The position numbers and the translations under genes are program-made. From Patiria pectinifera (lineage: Eukaryota > Echinodermata > Asteroidea > Valvatida > Asterinidae): 64,000 bases of DNA. Below, piece by piece: positions 12,479 to 32,174 of this stretch; the first letter of the stretch is position 1; every line of letters begins with the position of its first letter. The stretch is from assembly GCA_029964075.1 (NCBI GenBank), contig CM057136.1:13194381-13258380 (forward strand), read 5' to 3'. The notes below the pieces were generated by a model that worked only from the letters and a program-made list of their open reading frames with translations, searched no databases and was not told the origin of the DNA.

Positions 12479-12995
12479 GTCTATGCCAGTACATGTAATA
12501 CGTAAATTTTCGGACTCTCATACAATGATTGAATGCGAGTCCAAATTTTCAAGCTAGTTTTGACCCTTGACGGAATAACAACGAATGCTCAGTCCGTGGC
12601 GACAGACACACAATCAAGGAATCATTGGAAAGAGGACACATTGGTGTTTCACATGATCTTTAACTTATTTGCAAAAATTTATTAGATTTTTAATAATTAA
12701 CACTTACATCTGGGTTTCCTTAATAGTGGATACATCATTATCAAGCCCTGCATGAAATAATAAGCCCATACACAATTATATCAACCGGCCGTCAAGTTTC
12801 TACCATCATATCAAGTGGACATTTAACAAATCCTGATTTCGATTTCGTTATAAGCTCAACGGCAGTTCCCAATACGCAGCCTAGTACAATTTGGTTCACA
12901 AATATCTGAGGCTGAACCACATTATGAGGATTTTGTAAGAAACATCTAAGCCCTACAACATCAATGACTGACATGTTAACCATTTGCTGACTCAC

Positions 12996-13146
12996 ACGTA
13001 ACATTCCCGAGCAGAGGCACAGCAAACGGTCCTGGAGGGAAGTTAGCCGGTCGCTTCGAGCTCTTGTACAAAGCAAAGGCAGCCAGAGTAGTCAATGCAA
13101 CCAACACGGTGGTCGCATTGACGTAAAGATCACCTAACATCGCCAT
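12996..13146 (-). pseudogene. orphan P450 first exon, type B
   Basis: It encodes 50 residues beginning [14 protein letters not shown] and ending [14 protein letters not shown], followed by an intact GTGAGT donor in phase 1. No exons 2-9 of its own follow before copy 1 exon 1A at 10388. The phase fits copy 1 exon 2 (8613-8789), so it could be an alternative first exon of copy 1, giving another 505-residue protein. Otherwise it is the relic of a deleted gene copy. The surrounding 12560-13760 matches 48870-50100, the upstream region of copy 4. Both readings are inference; the exon itself shows no damage. Confidence 0.7.
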
Positions 13147-14239
13147 TTTCTTTTCAGAAGATATAGCCGACCTTCCTTCTATCTATACGCCGAAATGATC
13201 ACAGCACGTCTCGGACTGTACAGAGCTGATGCCTCAATACTCAAAGCTACGTCATCGCATGCATGTTCAAGTCATGTATGTACATGTATAGTTTACTAGA
13301 TTGCGCATGATTGTGAGATGTTTACTTACGAATTCACCCATTACGTAACATATACCTGAATATAATGGAGATTACAATAAGTCCCTTTTTTAAGGTATTA
13401 TTAGGTGTCCTTGCTCTATCTACGCAGAAATTGCATGCATCATCGCACGTTGATCAGGCCTAAGCTGGTATATTTCGACCAGATAAGGCCTTAGGAAACT
13501 AAAGCAACGATTGCCGCAGAATTTTCTTGAATTTAGTCAAGTTCCTCACGTGTATTGCGTCATCCGTCTGGATAACTTAAAAATTTGATAACAATTATTG
13601 TCCGATCCTAACCCTATATGATTGTGAAGTAAGGCTTGTAAGAAATGGGCAGGGCCATAAGGAAAAGTTAAAAAAAAAAAAGAAAAAAAAAAAGGAAACT
13701 ATCAAACGGTATGATGATTTACTTGTCATCCGGGAAAATCTCACAGGCTTAGATCCATGGCCAAAACCGAACTGCGAAAACAGGGATCAACCTTAACTTG
13801 TTTGCTCACTAGCCAACCAGGCTACTGAAACAGACTCTTATTAACTAGCCTGTCTATGCCAGTACATGTTTTCAATACCTAAATTTTCGGACTCTCATAC
13901 ACAGTATTGAGAGTCCAAATTTTCGGACTAGTTTTGACCCTTGAAAGAATAACAACGAAATGAACGAATGCTCCGTTATCCGTGGCCACAGTACAGACAA
14001 ACAATCTAGGCATCATTGGAAAGAGGACACATTTGGTGTTTCACATGTTTAACTTATTTGAAAATATTTATTAGATTTTTAGTAATTTACATTTACATCT
14101 GGGTATCCTTTTGTTGTTGTTGATGACACAACCATATCAAGCCCTGAAATAAATAAAGCCCATATGGCCTACAATATATTAACCGGGCTTGCAAGTTTTA
14201 CCAGAATATCAAGTGTAAATTTAACAAATCCTGATTTCG

Positions 14240-14352
14240 AAGTTGGGTAAGTGGTCTAGCAGTACGTAGAGCACAGGATTAATGATCGTGAAATTGTGGG
14301 TTCGAGCCCCGACCGTACGGTCTGCCGTGGTCATGCGGTCATTATTGGTCAT
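14240..14352 (+). mobile_element. tRNA-derived SINE head (truncated)
   Basis: 'agttgggtaagtggtctagc' and 'gtgggttcgagcccc' (A- and B-box-like) mark a tRNA-related head. It stops shortly after 'gtggtcatgcggtcatt', where the ~325-bp tandem repeat begins. A longer copy of the same SINE is at 42424-42640. Confidence 0.6.
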
Positions 14353-14995
14353 TATTAAAACAAAAATTAATAATTTTCACGAATTTTGACCCAAATTATC
14401 GAAGCAATCTTTCTTTTAAATGCCAAATCTGTCTAAAATTCCAGTTGGAATGTGCTCTAGGGGCCCTCAGGCATCTTCCCTGCAAGTTTCAAGCAATTTC
14501 ATTTTTTGGCCAAAATTGAAAAACAAATTGCAAGGGGTTAGCCTTACACTTTTGATGAAACTTGGCCAAAAATTGACTTTTCTCCAAACAACTCAGAAAG
14601 GTCTTTCGATGCAAGAGGAACATCAATAGACTTTCAAACATTAATCATATTGAAGATTTGGGCAAAAATCAACTGACTTATTGAAACAAAAATTAATAAT
14701 TTTCACTAATTTTGACCCAAATTATCGAAGCAATCTTTCTTTTAATTTCCCAATCTGTCCAAAATTCCAGTTGGAATGTGCTCTAGGGTCCCTCAGGCAT
14801 CTTCCCTGCAAGTTTCAAGCAATTTCATTTTTTGGCCTAAATTGAAAAAAATTGCAAGGGGTTAGCCTTACATTTTTTTAATCAAATTTGGCCAAAAATA
14901 GACTTTTCTCCAAACAACTTAGAAATATCTTCGGATGCATGAGGAACATCATGATCAATCGACCTTCACACCCTTAACATATTGAAGATTTGCGT
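14346..14995. repeat. ~325-bp tandem repeat, two units
   Basis: 'gaagcaatctttcttttaa' occurs at about 14401 and again at about 14727. The second unit drifts toward its end. It corresponds to the repeat at the left edge of the window. Confidence 0.75.
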
Positions 14996-16888
14996 AAACA
15001 TCACCGACTTACCGAGACAAACATTAATAATTCCTGTATAAATTTCACATTTTGTGCACAAACCATTAATTAATAACAAAGCTCTTATTGATATGGTATA
15101 TAGCCCTAATGAATAAAAGAAAAAGACGGACTTATCGTGAATTTCGATTTAGTACTACCAATACATGTATATTTATTCATTACACACACAAACACACTGA
15201 AGCATAGCAAATAATAATGGAATGTGAAAGTTGAGAACAATTCATCAAATGTCATAATTTTTCATGTTAAAATTATTACTCTCCTAAAATATGTAGTCTT
15301 TACGAACCTTTCCCCTTGCCCTCTTTTGGTATTACTTTAAACAGTGTGTGCTATCCGGTTCGTTACTATAAACGTCATACACGTGCGCGCGCACCACTGA
15401 TACTAGCACCCATTGGATAAACACTCAAAATATTGCGTTAGCTTCCGGTTCCAATGGTTCGAATGCTACTTAAAGGCCAGCGGGCGTGGTTTAAAATGAA
15501 CTGACGTCACACCAACGAACCGGATAAAAAAAACAAGCTGTTCACCTTTTTCGTAAATGAAGAAGCATTCATGAAAATTATGTGCTGCTGTGTGCCATTA
15601 TATAATATCATAATGATACAAGTGAAACTAAATTGAAGCTTTCGTTCTAGACTCTATAAATAAGCCTGGCGGACTACAAAACTGACAACCATTTACTTTT
15701 TTGTAATTAAAGCCAATTATTGAAGACCTTTTGGGAAAGCAATAGGATTGTGTTGAAGCAAAAGCTATTTTTACCACAATTACAAATCATGCATTCATAA
15801 GTTTGATAGCCTACTTTTTTTTATCACAAAATAGAAGGAAAATTACTACTTTTGTTTAAATTGTAGCCTACTTACTTGTAAAGAGTAATAATAAAAATAG
15901 ATTCGTATATGTGTATCACTATAAACCCTGCTACGCAAATAAAATGTACATTCATAATTACATCATTCAGAATTTGTATATAAAATAGTAAATATAGCTC
16001 AGGAATAATGAGGTATTATATTCTCCGTTTTATAGAAATCGTATATAAGCCCTTATAAAATAGTAAATATAGATCAGGACTGATGAAGTATTATATTCTC
16101 CAGAAATATAGAAATCGTATATAAGCCCTTATAAAATAGTAAAAATAGATCAGGAATAATGAAGTATTATATTCTCCGTTTGATAGAAATCGTATATAAG
16201 GCCTTTATATTTGGTCATTCAACAAAATTGCTTCAGTTGTTTCAAAGAAGTATTTTTGTAGTTCTAAGTTGCTATGACACAATCACAAGGTATAATTGCA
16301 ATTGCCTACATATTGATTATGGATTGAGATTGCGAGGAAAAATATGCATAAATTGTCTAATTGGTTATGATCGTTTAATTATATACACCATCAAAATCAA
16401 ACAAATCCACACAAAAACATTGAAAAAAAAACACTAAAAACTACAATTAAATCTATATCTAAATTGGACATTGCGCATAACCTTTTAGAAAAAAAGTAAT
16501 TGTATTCAGGGTTTTTTTAACGTTAATTTTGCAACAACTACTTTTGTGTTCCTCACATGTTGAAATGCTATTTATACCACAAACTGATGCAAAGATTTTC
16601 CGCTTTAATTTATTTCTGTTGAAATTTAAAATCAAGAGCTTTGAAAGATTATTTCACCTTTTTGTTGGGGGGTGGTATTTCTTTTTCAATTTCAATCTTT
16701 GAAGGAGCTAACTACACAGATTAAATGTGGGGTATAATGACCTGTAATTCAACTTGTGACTGACTTTTGGTTGGCCTTTGATTTGACTTATGACTGACTT
16801 GGAGTCTTACTATCGATTGACTGGCGATTTCATTTGTAATCAACTTGTAAAGCGACTTGTGATTTGACATCACTAAAAAATTTCATTT

Positions 16889-17240
16889 GTAAGCGTCGGG
16901 AGCATTGAATTCTTGGTCTGTGGGTTATTCTGCAGGTTGTGGGTTCGAGTCCAGCCTGCGGCTACGGTGCGAGTGCCCTTGGGCAAGGCACTTTGTCACT
17001 CATTGCTTCTCCCCACCCAGGAGTAAATGGATACCTGTGAGGCCAGAGATGGTTATTGTGGTTGACTTAAGCTGCTTTGCGGCGAAATGGCAGCATCGAG
17101 CTGTATACTCCTCAGGGAGCTGTGATGGTATTTAGAATGTTTCATTGGCCCATTGAGCAGGGTAATAATGATGAAGCACTTTGAAACATTAGGTATAAAG
17201 CGCTATATAAACACCGCATATTATTAGTATTATTATTATA
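16889..17240 (+). mobile_element. tRNA-derived SINE, duplicated copy
   Basis: This is the paralogue of the SINE at 2245-2590, with GGTTCGAGTCC as B box and an ATT-rich tail. It entered this position by the large duplication rather than by independent insertion, since the flanks also match. Confidence 0.7.
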
Positions 17241-17403
17241 TATATTCTCTTGCGGTGAGCTCTTGCGCTAAACATCATTAACAAATTTTAAGTATGATCT
17301 TGGAACCAGAAGTAGAGGAACCAGAAATTGCAGTGTTTTTGATGTAAAAACATCTGCAAAAACAATGTCAAGGTTCTGAGTATGTCAGTACCTCTTGACA
17401 AGC

Positions 17404-24703
<7,300 letters not shown>

Positions 24704-26000
24704 TTTCTTTTCAGAAAGATGCTGTCACAGTGGAGCCAAAAATGTGTGTTGTACGTTCCGTGTACCCGACCTTCCTTTTATACGCCAACATGATAAAAGA
24801 GCTCAGCGATTATAGGCAGCCACCCGTGGTAGTGACTCATCATCATTCAAAGCCACGTTATTCGCGTACACGTAGGCACGTTACTAGGGCACATAAGGCC
24901 TATTGTGAAATCATGTTTACCTATGAATGCATTAAGCCCCTTTGATCAGGTAAGGTGCATTTGCTTATGCATATATGTTCATGGTTAGGCCTGTACATGT
25001 AAATGGGCATGACTTCATAGCTGACCGTCAGAGGCAGCTACTCAACTTCAAGTTCAACTAAAGCGCAGGCAGGAGCACAAAACAAAGCTTCGCAGTGTTA
25101 CGACTTTTGCACGTGATTTTTATGCCTCACGTGCAAATTGCATCATCATACTTGGAACTTTGATAGGGCCTAATCATCAGTTGTCCAATCCCAATACGTG
25201 GCTAAACGTATAAAAGATATAGACGCAGGACCCTAAAGAAAAGTAGGGGGAAGCAACAAACAAAACGAAAGACGTTATTAATTCACTTTCCACTCGAAAA
25301 AAAACAACCCTTTTTATTTTACAAACCAAACATGCAATGAAAACATACGAGTAGAAACCTCTAGGCCATGCAAATCAGTACGGACGCGGCAATTCCATCC
25401 ACGAGATAAAACATAAAGGACCCATGATAACAACAATGTGAAAGGTCACGGAAAATATCACCGTGACATCAAAATAAAAAAGGGGGGCCAATTGGAACAT
25501 CGGAAAATTTTGCCGAGCTGGATATTCAAGTTAGCCAAATTAAGTCACAGAAAGATGGGGAAAAGACTGCCCAAAAGTTTTCTGGGGAAAACTGCCTGAT
25601 TCCTGTAACAAATATCTATATATGTCAAGACATAATGTTTCCGTACCCTGGTACATGCCACGTCTGTAAAACAGGCGCGGATCCAGAGGGGGGTTGTGAT
25701 GGTCAAACTCCCCCCCCCCCCAGTTCCATCCAAAAAAAAAAATTCTCATACAAATTCCAAAAAAATAAGTCGAACCCCCCCTGCCCCCCCCCCCCCGCTG
25801 TGACACCCAAAAAAGAATGATACTGGTCTAATGTCTGCCTGTTCAAAATACGGTTCTGTAATCTAGTGTTAATAATCGTGGAATTTGAACAGCGCCCCCT
25901 ATTGAAATATGGTACCAGTCGTCCCCGTGCCGCCGGGCCCCGGATCGGACCGCCCCCTGACTAGCGCAAACAGCTCAGCATGTAGGTGTACGTACCGTAT
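24704..26000. other. upstream flank of copy 2, no gene seen
   Basis: The first ~200 bases resemble the type B upstream regions at 13147 and 49498 and probably hold the copy 2 promoter. The rest contains C-runs (about 25710-25800) beside a 'ggcgcggatccagagggg' phrase that looks like a mobile-element end. No coding region was recognised. Confidence 0.5.
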
Positions 26001-28504
26001 AGAGAAGCGAGGTTTTGAAAAATTTCTCCAAACCACTTGTACGGCACGAGGAAGGATGGATGACATCATATTTCATCAAAAAATTGCGAGAAAAAAAATC
26101 TCTGACTGCGATTTCTGGCCTGAAAAAAAGCCCTCTGTTTGCGGCTACCTTAAGGTAGGGCGCCCCCAACGGGCGTGAATTGAGTTTTTGCTCCTTCCGA
26201 CCCCAAATTACCCCCCCCCCCCCCTTGTTCGCTCGAAATTGCTGTGATCGGAGGACGGTCCATCGGCCCTATTCAGATTTTGGGCGCATTTGTTGCGGAA
26301 CCGCCATTGGTGACCCCTTTTGAAACGCTGCCCCCCCCCCCAGGTTCCGCCCCCCTGAAAAAAACCACTCCGCAAACATTTGACAACAAACGGTGGAAGG
26401 CGCCATTTTGAAACTACATAGCAGACCAGTAAATAAACTTCCATTGACCCCAATGGTAAATGCTCCCACTTCAAAAATTCGGGAAAAATACTCACAACTC
26501 TCCAAGGTGTTCGAGACACACATCAAATTAAAGCTTATTTCATCATCTTTCATTTTCTTTTCAATTTTCGGGGGGTCAACTGATGACTTTTAGGAGAAAT
26601 TTCTATCTGAAGATGATCACCCCTGAAAATAGTCCTGAAGCCCATCGCCATTTTGAAAAACGATGCCTACACTCCATTGCAAAGTAGAGCGCTTTTAGGG
26701 TCCAAATTACATCAAAATTACACAGAACTGCAAGCTCCAAGTCCTGTGCACGGTTTCCACCCAAATTTTTTACAAACCCTCAAGTTCATGGCCCACAGCA
26801 TGCTCAAATACCGAAGATTTTGAGGGCATGCAAATCGTGATTTGGCCGGCGCAGGCAATTTCGGACCGATTTACTGGTCTGCACCCTATAGAGAAGCGAG
26901 GTTTTGAAAAAGTTCTCCAAACCACTTGTACGGCACGAGGAAGGATGGATGACTCATATTTCATCAAAAAATTGCGAGAAAAAAAATCTCTGGCTGCGAT
27001 TTCTGGCCTGAAAACAAGCCCTCTGTTTGCGGCTACCTTAAGGTAGGGCGCCCCCAACGGGCGTGAATTGAGTTTTTGCTCCTTCCGACCCCAAATTACC
27101 CCCCCCCCCCTTGTTTGCTCGAAATTGCTGTGATCGGAGGACGGTCCATCGGCCCTATTCAGATTTTGGGCGCATTTGTTGCGGAACCGCCATTGGTGAT
27201 CCCTTTTGAAACGCTGCCCCCCCCCCCCAGGTTCCGCCCCCCTGAAAAAAACCACTCTGCAAACATTTGACAACAAACGGTGGAAGGCGCCATTTTGAAA
27301 CTACAGAGAAGCGAGGTTTTGAAAAATTTCTCCAAACCACTTGTACGGCACGAGGAAGGATGGATGACTCATATTTCATCAAAAAATTGCGAGAAAAAAA
27401 ATCTCTGACTGCGATTTCTGGCCTGAAAACAAGCCCTCTGTTTGCGGCTACCTTAAGGTAGGGCGCCCCCAACGGGCGTGAATTAAGTTTTTGCTCCTTC
27501 CGACCACAAATTACCCCCCCCCCCCCTTGTTCGCTCGAAATTGCTGTGATCGGAGGACGGTCCATCGGCCCTATTCAGATTTTGGGCGCATTTGTTGCGG
27601 AACCGCCATTGGTGACCCCTTTTGAAACGCTGCCCCCCCCCCAGGTTCCGCCCCCCTGAAAAAAACCACTCTGCAAACATTTGACAACAAACGGTGGAAG
27701 GCGCCATTTTGAAACTACAGAGAAGCGAGGTTTTGAAAAATTTCTCCAAACCACTTGTACGGCACGAGGAAGGATGGATGACTCATATTTCATCAAAAAA
27801 TTGCGAGAAAAAAAATCTCTGACTGCGATTTCTGGCCTGAAAACAAGCCCTCTGTTTGCGGCTACCTTAAGGTAGGGCGCCCCAACGGGCGTGAATTAAG
27901 TTTTGCTCCTTCCGACCACAAATTACCCCCTCTTGTTCGCTCGAAATTGCTGTGATCGGAGGACGGTCCATCGGCCCTATTCAGATTTTGGGCGAATTTG
28001 TTGCGGAACCGCCATTGGTGACCCCTTTTGAAACGCTGCCCCCCCCCCCCCCCACTTTCCGCCCCCCTGAAAAAAACCACTCTGCAAACATTTGACAACA
28101 AACGGTGGAAGGCGCCATTTTGAAACTACAGAGAAGCGAGGTTTTGAAAAATTTCTCCAAACCACTTGTACGGCACGAGGAAGGATGGATGACTCATATT
28201 TCATCAAAAAATTGCGAGAAAAAAAATCTCTGACTGCGATTTCTGGCCTGAAAACAAGCCCTCTGTTTGCGGCTACCTTAAGGTAGGGCGCCCCCAACGG
28301 GCGTGAATTAAGTTTTTGCTCCTTCCGACCACAAATTACCCCCCCCCCCCCTTGTTCGCTCGAAATTGCTGTGATCGGAGGACGGTCCATCGGCCCTATT
28401 CAGATTTTGGGCGCATTTGTTGCGGAACCGCCATTGGTGACCCCTTTTGAAACGCTGTCGACCCCCCAGGTTCTGCCCCCTGAAAAAAAACCACTCCGCA
28501 AACA
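26001..28504. repeat. ~413-bp tandem repeat array, five units
   Basis: Units start at 26001, 26890, 27305, 27719 and 28130 with 'agagaagcgaggttttga' and end with 'ggcgccattttgaaactac'. Spacing is 415, 414 and 411 bp, except the first, which is lengthened by an inserted TIR-bounded segment (26421-26882). Each unit carries two C-runs whose length varies (about 7 to 16). The fifth unit is cut by the Helitron at 28504/28505 and its end reappears at 31710. Open frames on both strands just follow the repeat and are not genes. Confidence 0.9.
26421..26882. mobile_element. TIR-bounded segment inside the 413-bp array
   Basis: It starts GCAGACCAGTAAAT and ends with the exact reverse complement ATTTACTGGTCTGC, 14 bp each. 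It interrupts only the first unit ('aaactacata' before, 'accctatagagaag' after). A related copy with a truncated right end is at 31752-32174, beyond the Helitron. About 460 bp, non-coding. Confidence 0.65.
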
Positions 28505-31500
28505 TCTATACTACAATAACGAAAATTTGGAGGGCGCTGCCATTTTCCCGACCGGTCTCCCGTCCTCATCGCGCGCGTTGGCTACGGGGGAAGCTGAACG
28601 GGGCCCGGCTATTTTCCACCCTATTTCCCATAATTCCCTTCCCCATCGGGCCTCGCCGGCCATCTTGCGTACGGGCCGGATAATTGACGTGCCACGTATA
28701 CGTTCGTTATGAGCGCTGAGCATGCAGCGCATGCAACTTGCATGCCCCACATTTCTTCAGCACAGCGTTGTTGACATGGTTCATGTATATCTGTTCCTTG
28801 CTCCAGTTTTCTCTTTGAACGGTAAGTCTCACTTATGATATGTATTGTTGTTTGTGAAAAGTGGTATTCTTTCGAACGCCACTGGCAATGAGAAGCATTG
28901 TTGTTTGTGAAAAGTGTGAGTACGGGGAGGGTTGTACGGGGAGGGTTGTACGTGCGGGGGGAGGCCTCGGACATCGAGAGTTTGGCCGTGGCGTGGGTTA
29001 ACTTACTAGGCTTAATGTTGCCAATTTACTGCATGACCTCCGTAAATACAGGCCTCACTTGGAACATGTACCCGAACATGTTTGTAGAACTTTGCCAACT
29101 CTTGATTTCACAATTGGGCTTTGTTTGTAGTTTATTTTTGGACGGTTTGTTTTAGGCCTAGGCCTATAGGCCTACTACTAGCTAGAAAAAAAAACTGCTG
29201 CATTTGTATATAGGCCATGAAATGTACATTCATTCCATACAAATTATGCACACTAAATCTGTGTGCTAATCTTAGAACACGGCAAATCATACGTAAAACT
29301 TCCTTTAAAGAAATGACTTTCATACTCATAAGTCATAGGCAAAACAAAATTAATTTACTGCAAATCAAAGACCAATAACCAACTTAATAAAGAAACCCTC
29401 AAATCAAAATTAAAGACGTGATCAAGTTCAAACCTCAGGCCAAAAACCAAAAAATACAGGCAAAGACTAAAACCTGAAACCAACACAGTTAGAATAGTGG
29501 ATATTAGAGAATACACTCTGGCAGAAAATCAAATGACTCGACAACAGACATGAACCCAAGCAGGATAAAGAGCTATTGTTAGCCGATGTATTTTTGTTTA
29601 CAAGTTTTCTTCACCTTAGTCGTTATTCTTTTCTTTCTAACTCCTTTACACAGGAATCTCGATGACACCCACATCACATGACCAGCTCCAACCATGCTCC
29701 AAGCATGCTCCAGTGCATGCTTCAACCAGTTCCCAAAGCAAGAATCTCAACTCAAGACGAAGACGTGACACATCTATTCTTTCCAGTTCAACTGCAAGAT
29801 TCCTGGTTTTTCTCTTTACCCATTCAAAACACATTTTCCTTCTAGCCATAATTTCATTTTTAGAAGTCATGAAATAGTGCAAAAAAAATCACTCTTTTCT
29901 GCTGTTTTATGTCCATCCTTTTTTTAAATTATATCCTTGGCTTAGTTGTACCCAAGAATAATGATGGAATGATTACCCGATAATTACTGGCCAAGCAGAC
30001 TTATTTGATAACAAAACAATGTCTTTGATTACCGAGTTACATAATCACTCTTAACATTTCACAACAAAATATTCATACTCGCATACCCCTCCTTTCTCAT
30101 GAGTTTTCACCAACACTCATTAAAAAAATGTTGTCCTGTAACTTACAATGCCACTGTCATTATTTATGATTACAGCTTTTAACAAAAAAAAATGCAATTG
30201 CACAATAACCTTTGGCCGTCTTGCTTGAAAGTCTTTCATGGAATGTTTGTGCCTATGGTAAACAAGCCTGGACCGACGTCCCTTGCGAAAATTGCTCCGA
30301 AAACTGACAACAATTATATCCCCTGAGTTTTGTCGAAGTACTACCCTGTAAAGTAATGAATGCTGCAAATACATTATTACTAAAAAAAATTCTGATTGTA
30401 TACCTGATTTCATTTTCAGTTTTGTAATAAATACATTTAACATGTGGTGCTTGACATAATTATGAAGTGCTCGAATATGTCCTTTCTTTTAGTTTTACTC
30501 TCTTCTGCAAATGAACGTGTTACAGTACTTTGCTGTACAACCCCACCACCATAATAAAAACACCAACTGCTATAATGACATTAACTTCTACTTTAATAAG
30601 AAAAACCCCCTTCACCATAACAAATATAAATTGTTGCCCACTTCCCCGGAAATATAATATGTGACCATTCACAGGTGTAACATAAATAGGCATGGGCGTT
30701 GCGAGGAGGGGCCTCCCCCCCCCCCGAAAAGCAAAAAAAAAAACAATAATAAAAAGAGGCGCAAAGTCATAGTGGTGTGAATTTAATGGGTTTGGGTTGG
30801 GGGTGCAAAATGTCCCTGCCCCCCTCTAAAACTGATAAATCGAGAATGTGTTGAGAAAACCAGGAATTTTTGGGGCCAAAATATGTTTTGCCCCCTCTAG
30901 AAAAATCCTGGCGACGCCCACACAATATCCAACCCCCACCCCCACTGGCTGCCCCCTCCTCTCCTCTGTAGTGAGAACGATGGATACGATTTTGTATAGG
31001 CCAAGATCAAACCGCGTTTCGTCTAAATTGCCTATTTGTACAGTTGGTGTATACGTGCTTAATGATTTGGCACCTTGAAAAATCAATGTTCAAATTGACT
31101 GGACAATATTCTAGCACAACATTATTTATGAGCTTTATATAATGAGACATCGCATGAGACAATCGGTCGGCAATAAATACTTAATTTCATTCAACTGTTG
31201 ACAGCAAGACCTTCCTAATCGGCGCGCAATTTAAAACAACATTTAAACGGTATGAATCCCAGCACAAACATAAACCTCCACAATATCAGCGATTTCAATA
31301 TCACCATCTCCCCTCTATAACAAAAACCATTTCTCCCCATCCCTGGAAATATTTCTCCCCATCCCCGGAAATATTGGTGACATGGTTGACGGGTTTTACG
31401 GAAATTGGGCGTTCCAACTAGCACCCTTCACCCTAGCTAGCCCCTTCCCCTATATTGACAATATGTCCTGGACCCTCGCACAATCTCCGCAGGAAACGTT

Positions 31501-31709
31501 ATGTGCACGCAAATACAACTTAGGCGAGACTGATGGCGAATCCAAATAGGCTCCCGTGCAGCAGAGGGTCTGATTCTTTATTTGATTTAACAGTTGTTTG
31601 GAGTTATTAGAGTTTAAATTATCGAGATTTCATTGTATACAGTAATTATTACGAAACAGTCAACTCCACCCATCTAGCGGGTGCCGCGCGAAGCGCGGCA
31701 TCCCGCTAG
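28505..31709 (+). mobile_element. non-autonomous Helitron, complete
   Basis: The 5' end is TCTATACTAC and the 3' end CTAG, preceded by a GC-rich hairpin (stem GCCGCGC/GCGCGGC, loop GAA, 31683-31699) ten bases before the terminus. The host base before is A (28504) and after is T (31710), the A/T target typical of Helitrons, with no target duplication. The flanks 'ccactccgcaaaca' and 'tttgacaacaaacgg' are contiguous in the sister repeat units (e.g. 26367-26392), giving an exact empty site. No Rep/helicase reading frame is visible in 3205 bp, so it needs another element for movement. The first ~450 bases are CpG-rich; a small TIR element is nested at 30693-30920. Confidence 0.88.
30693..30920. 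mobile_element. small TIR element nested in Helitron
   Basis: It starts TGGGCGTTGCGAGG and ends CCTGGCGACGCCCA. About 228 bp with C-runs inside. The second Helitron copy carries the same element at 61122-61345, so it was present before the two copies separated. Confidence 0.55.
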
Positions 31710-31751
31710 TTTGACAACAAACGGTGGAAGGCGCCATTTTGAAACTACATA

Positions 31752-32174
31752 GCAGACCAGTAAATAAACTTCCATTGACCCCAATGGTAAATGCTCCCAC
31801 TTCAAAAATTCGGGAAAAATACTCACAACTCTCCAAGGTGTTCGAGACACACATCAAATTAAAGCTTATTTCATCATCTTTCATTTTCTTTTCAATTTTT
31901 GGGGGGTCAACTGATGACTTTTAGGAGAAATTTCTATCTGAAGATGATCACCCCTGAAAATAGTCCTGAAGCCCATCGCCATTTTGAAAAACGATGCCTA
32001 CACTCCATTGCAAAGTAGAGCGCTTTTAGGGTCCAAATTACATCAAAATTACACAGAACTGCAAGCTCCCAGTCCTATGCACGGTTTCCACCCATTTTTT
32101 TTACAAACCCTGAAGTTCATGGCCCACAGCATGCTCAAATACCGAAGATTTTGAGGGCATGCAAATCGGTCTGC
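31752..32174. mobile_element. second copy of the TIR-bounded segment
   Basis: It matches 26421-26836 from 'gcagaccagtaaat' to 'gagggcatgcaaatcg', then jumps to 'gtctgcgcgcaggcc', so the right part is deleted. It follows the fifth 413-bp unit after the Helitron, showing that the array was once bounded by this segment on both sides. Confidence 0.6.

Larger units (their letters stand above)
10389..12995. other. upstream flank of copy 1, no gene seen
   Basis: The first ~100 bases are shared with copy 3 and are the likely promoter of first-exon type A; no TATA box is obvious. Further on there is an inverted-repeat element (about 10980-11568), alternating purine/pyrimidine 'acgtacacgtacac' near 11800, and a C-run-rich element (about 12003-12478) that recurs at 41670-42107. 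No coding region was recognised. Confidence 0.55.
13147..17403. other. spacer between orphan exon and copy 2, no gene seen
   Basis: 13147-13760 is the type B upstream region shared with copy 4. 13850-14240 repeats a sequence also found near 12490 and 42110, including the 'ggactctcatacac' inverted repeat. From about 14340 the stretch is the duplicate of 1-2750: the ~325-bp tandem repeat, the MITE-like element, the 75-bp triplet and the SINE. Confidence 0.6.

Noticed and set aside
14240..14330. Possible functional tRNA gene
   Set aside because: A- and B-box-like blocks are present but no complete acceptor stem or cloverleaf can be drawn; better explained as a SINE head.
26770..27276. Long frames (up to 168 codons) on both strands of the 413-bp array
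   Set aside because: They follow the tandem repeat and its C-runs (poly-Gly/Pro), change frame with C-run length, and resemble no protein.
31215..31424. 69-codon frame present in both Helitron copies (also 60629-60832)
   Set aside because: It includes an internal short repeat and is preserved simply because the two elements are nearly identical; no Rep, helicase or captured gene was recognised.
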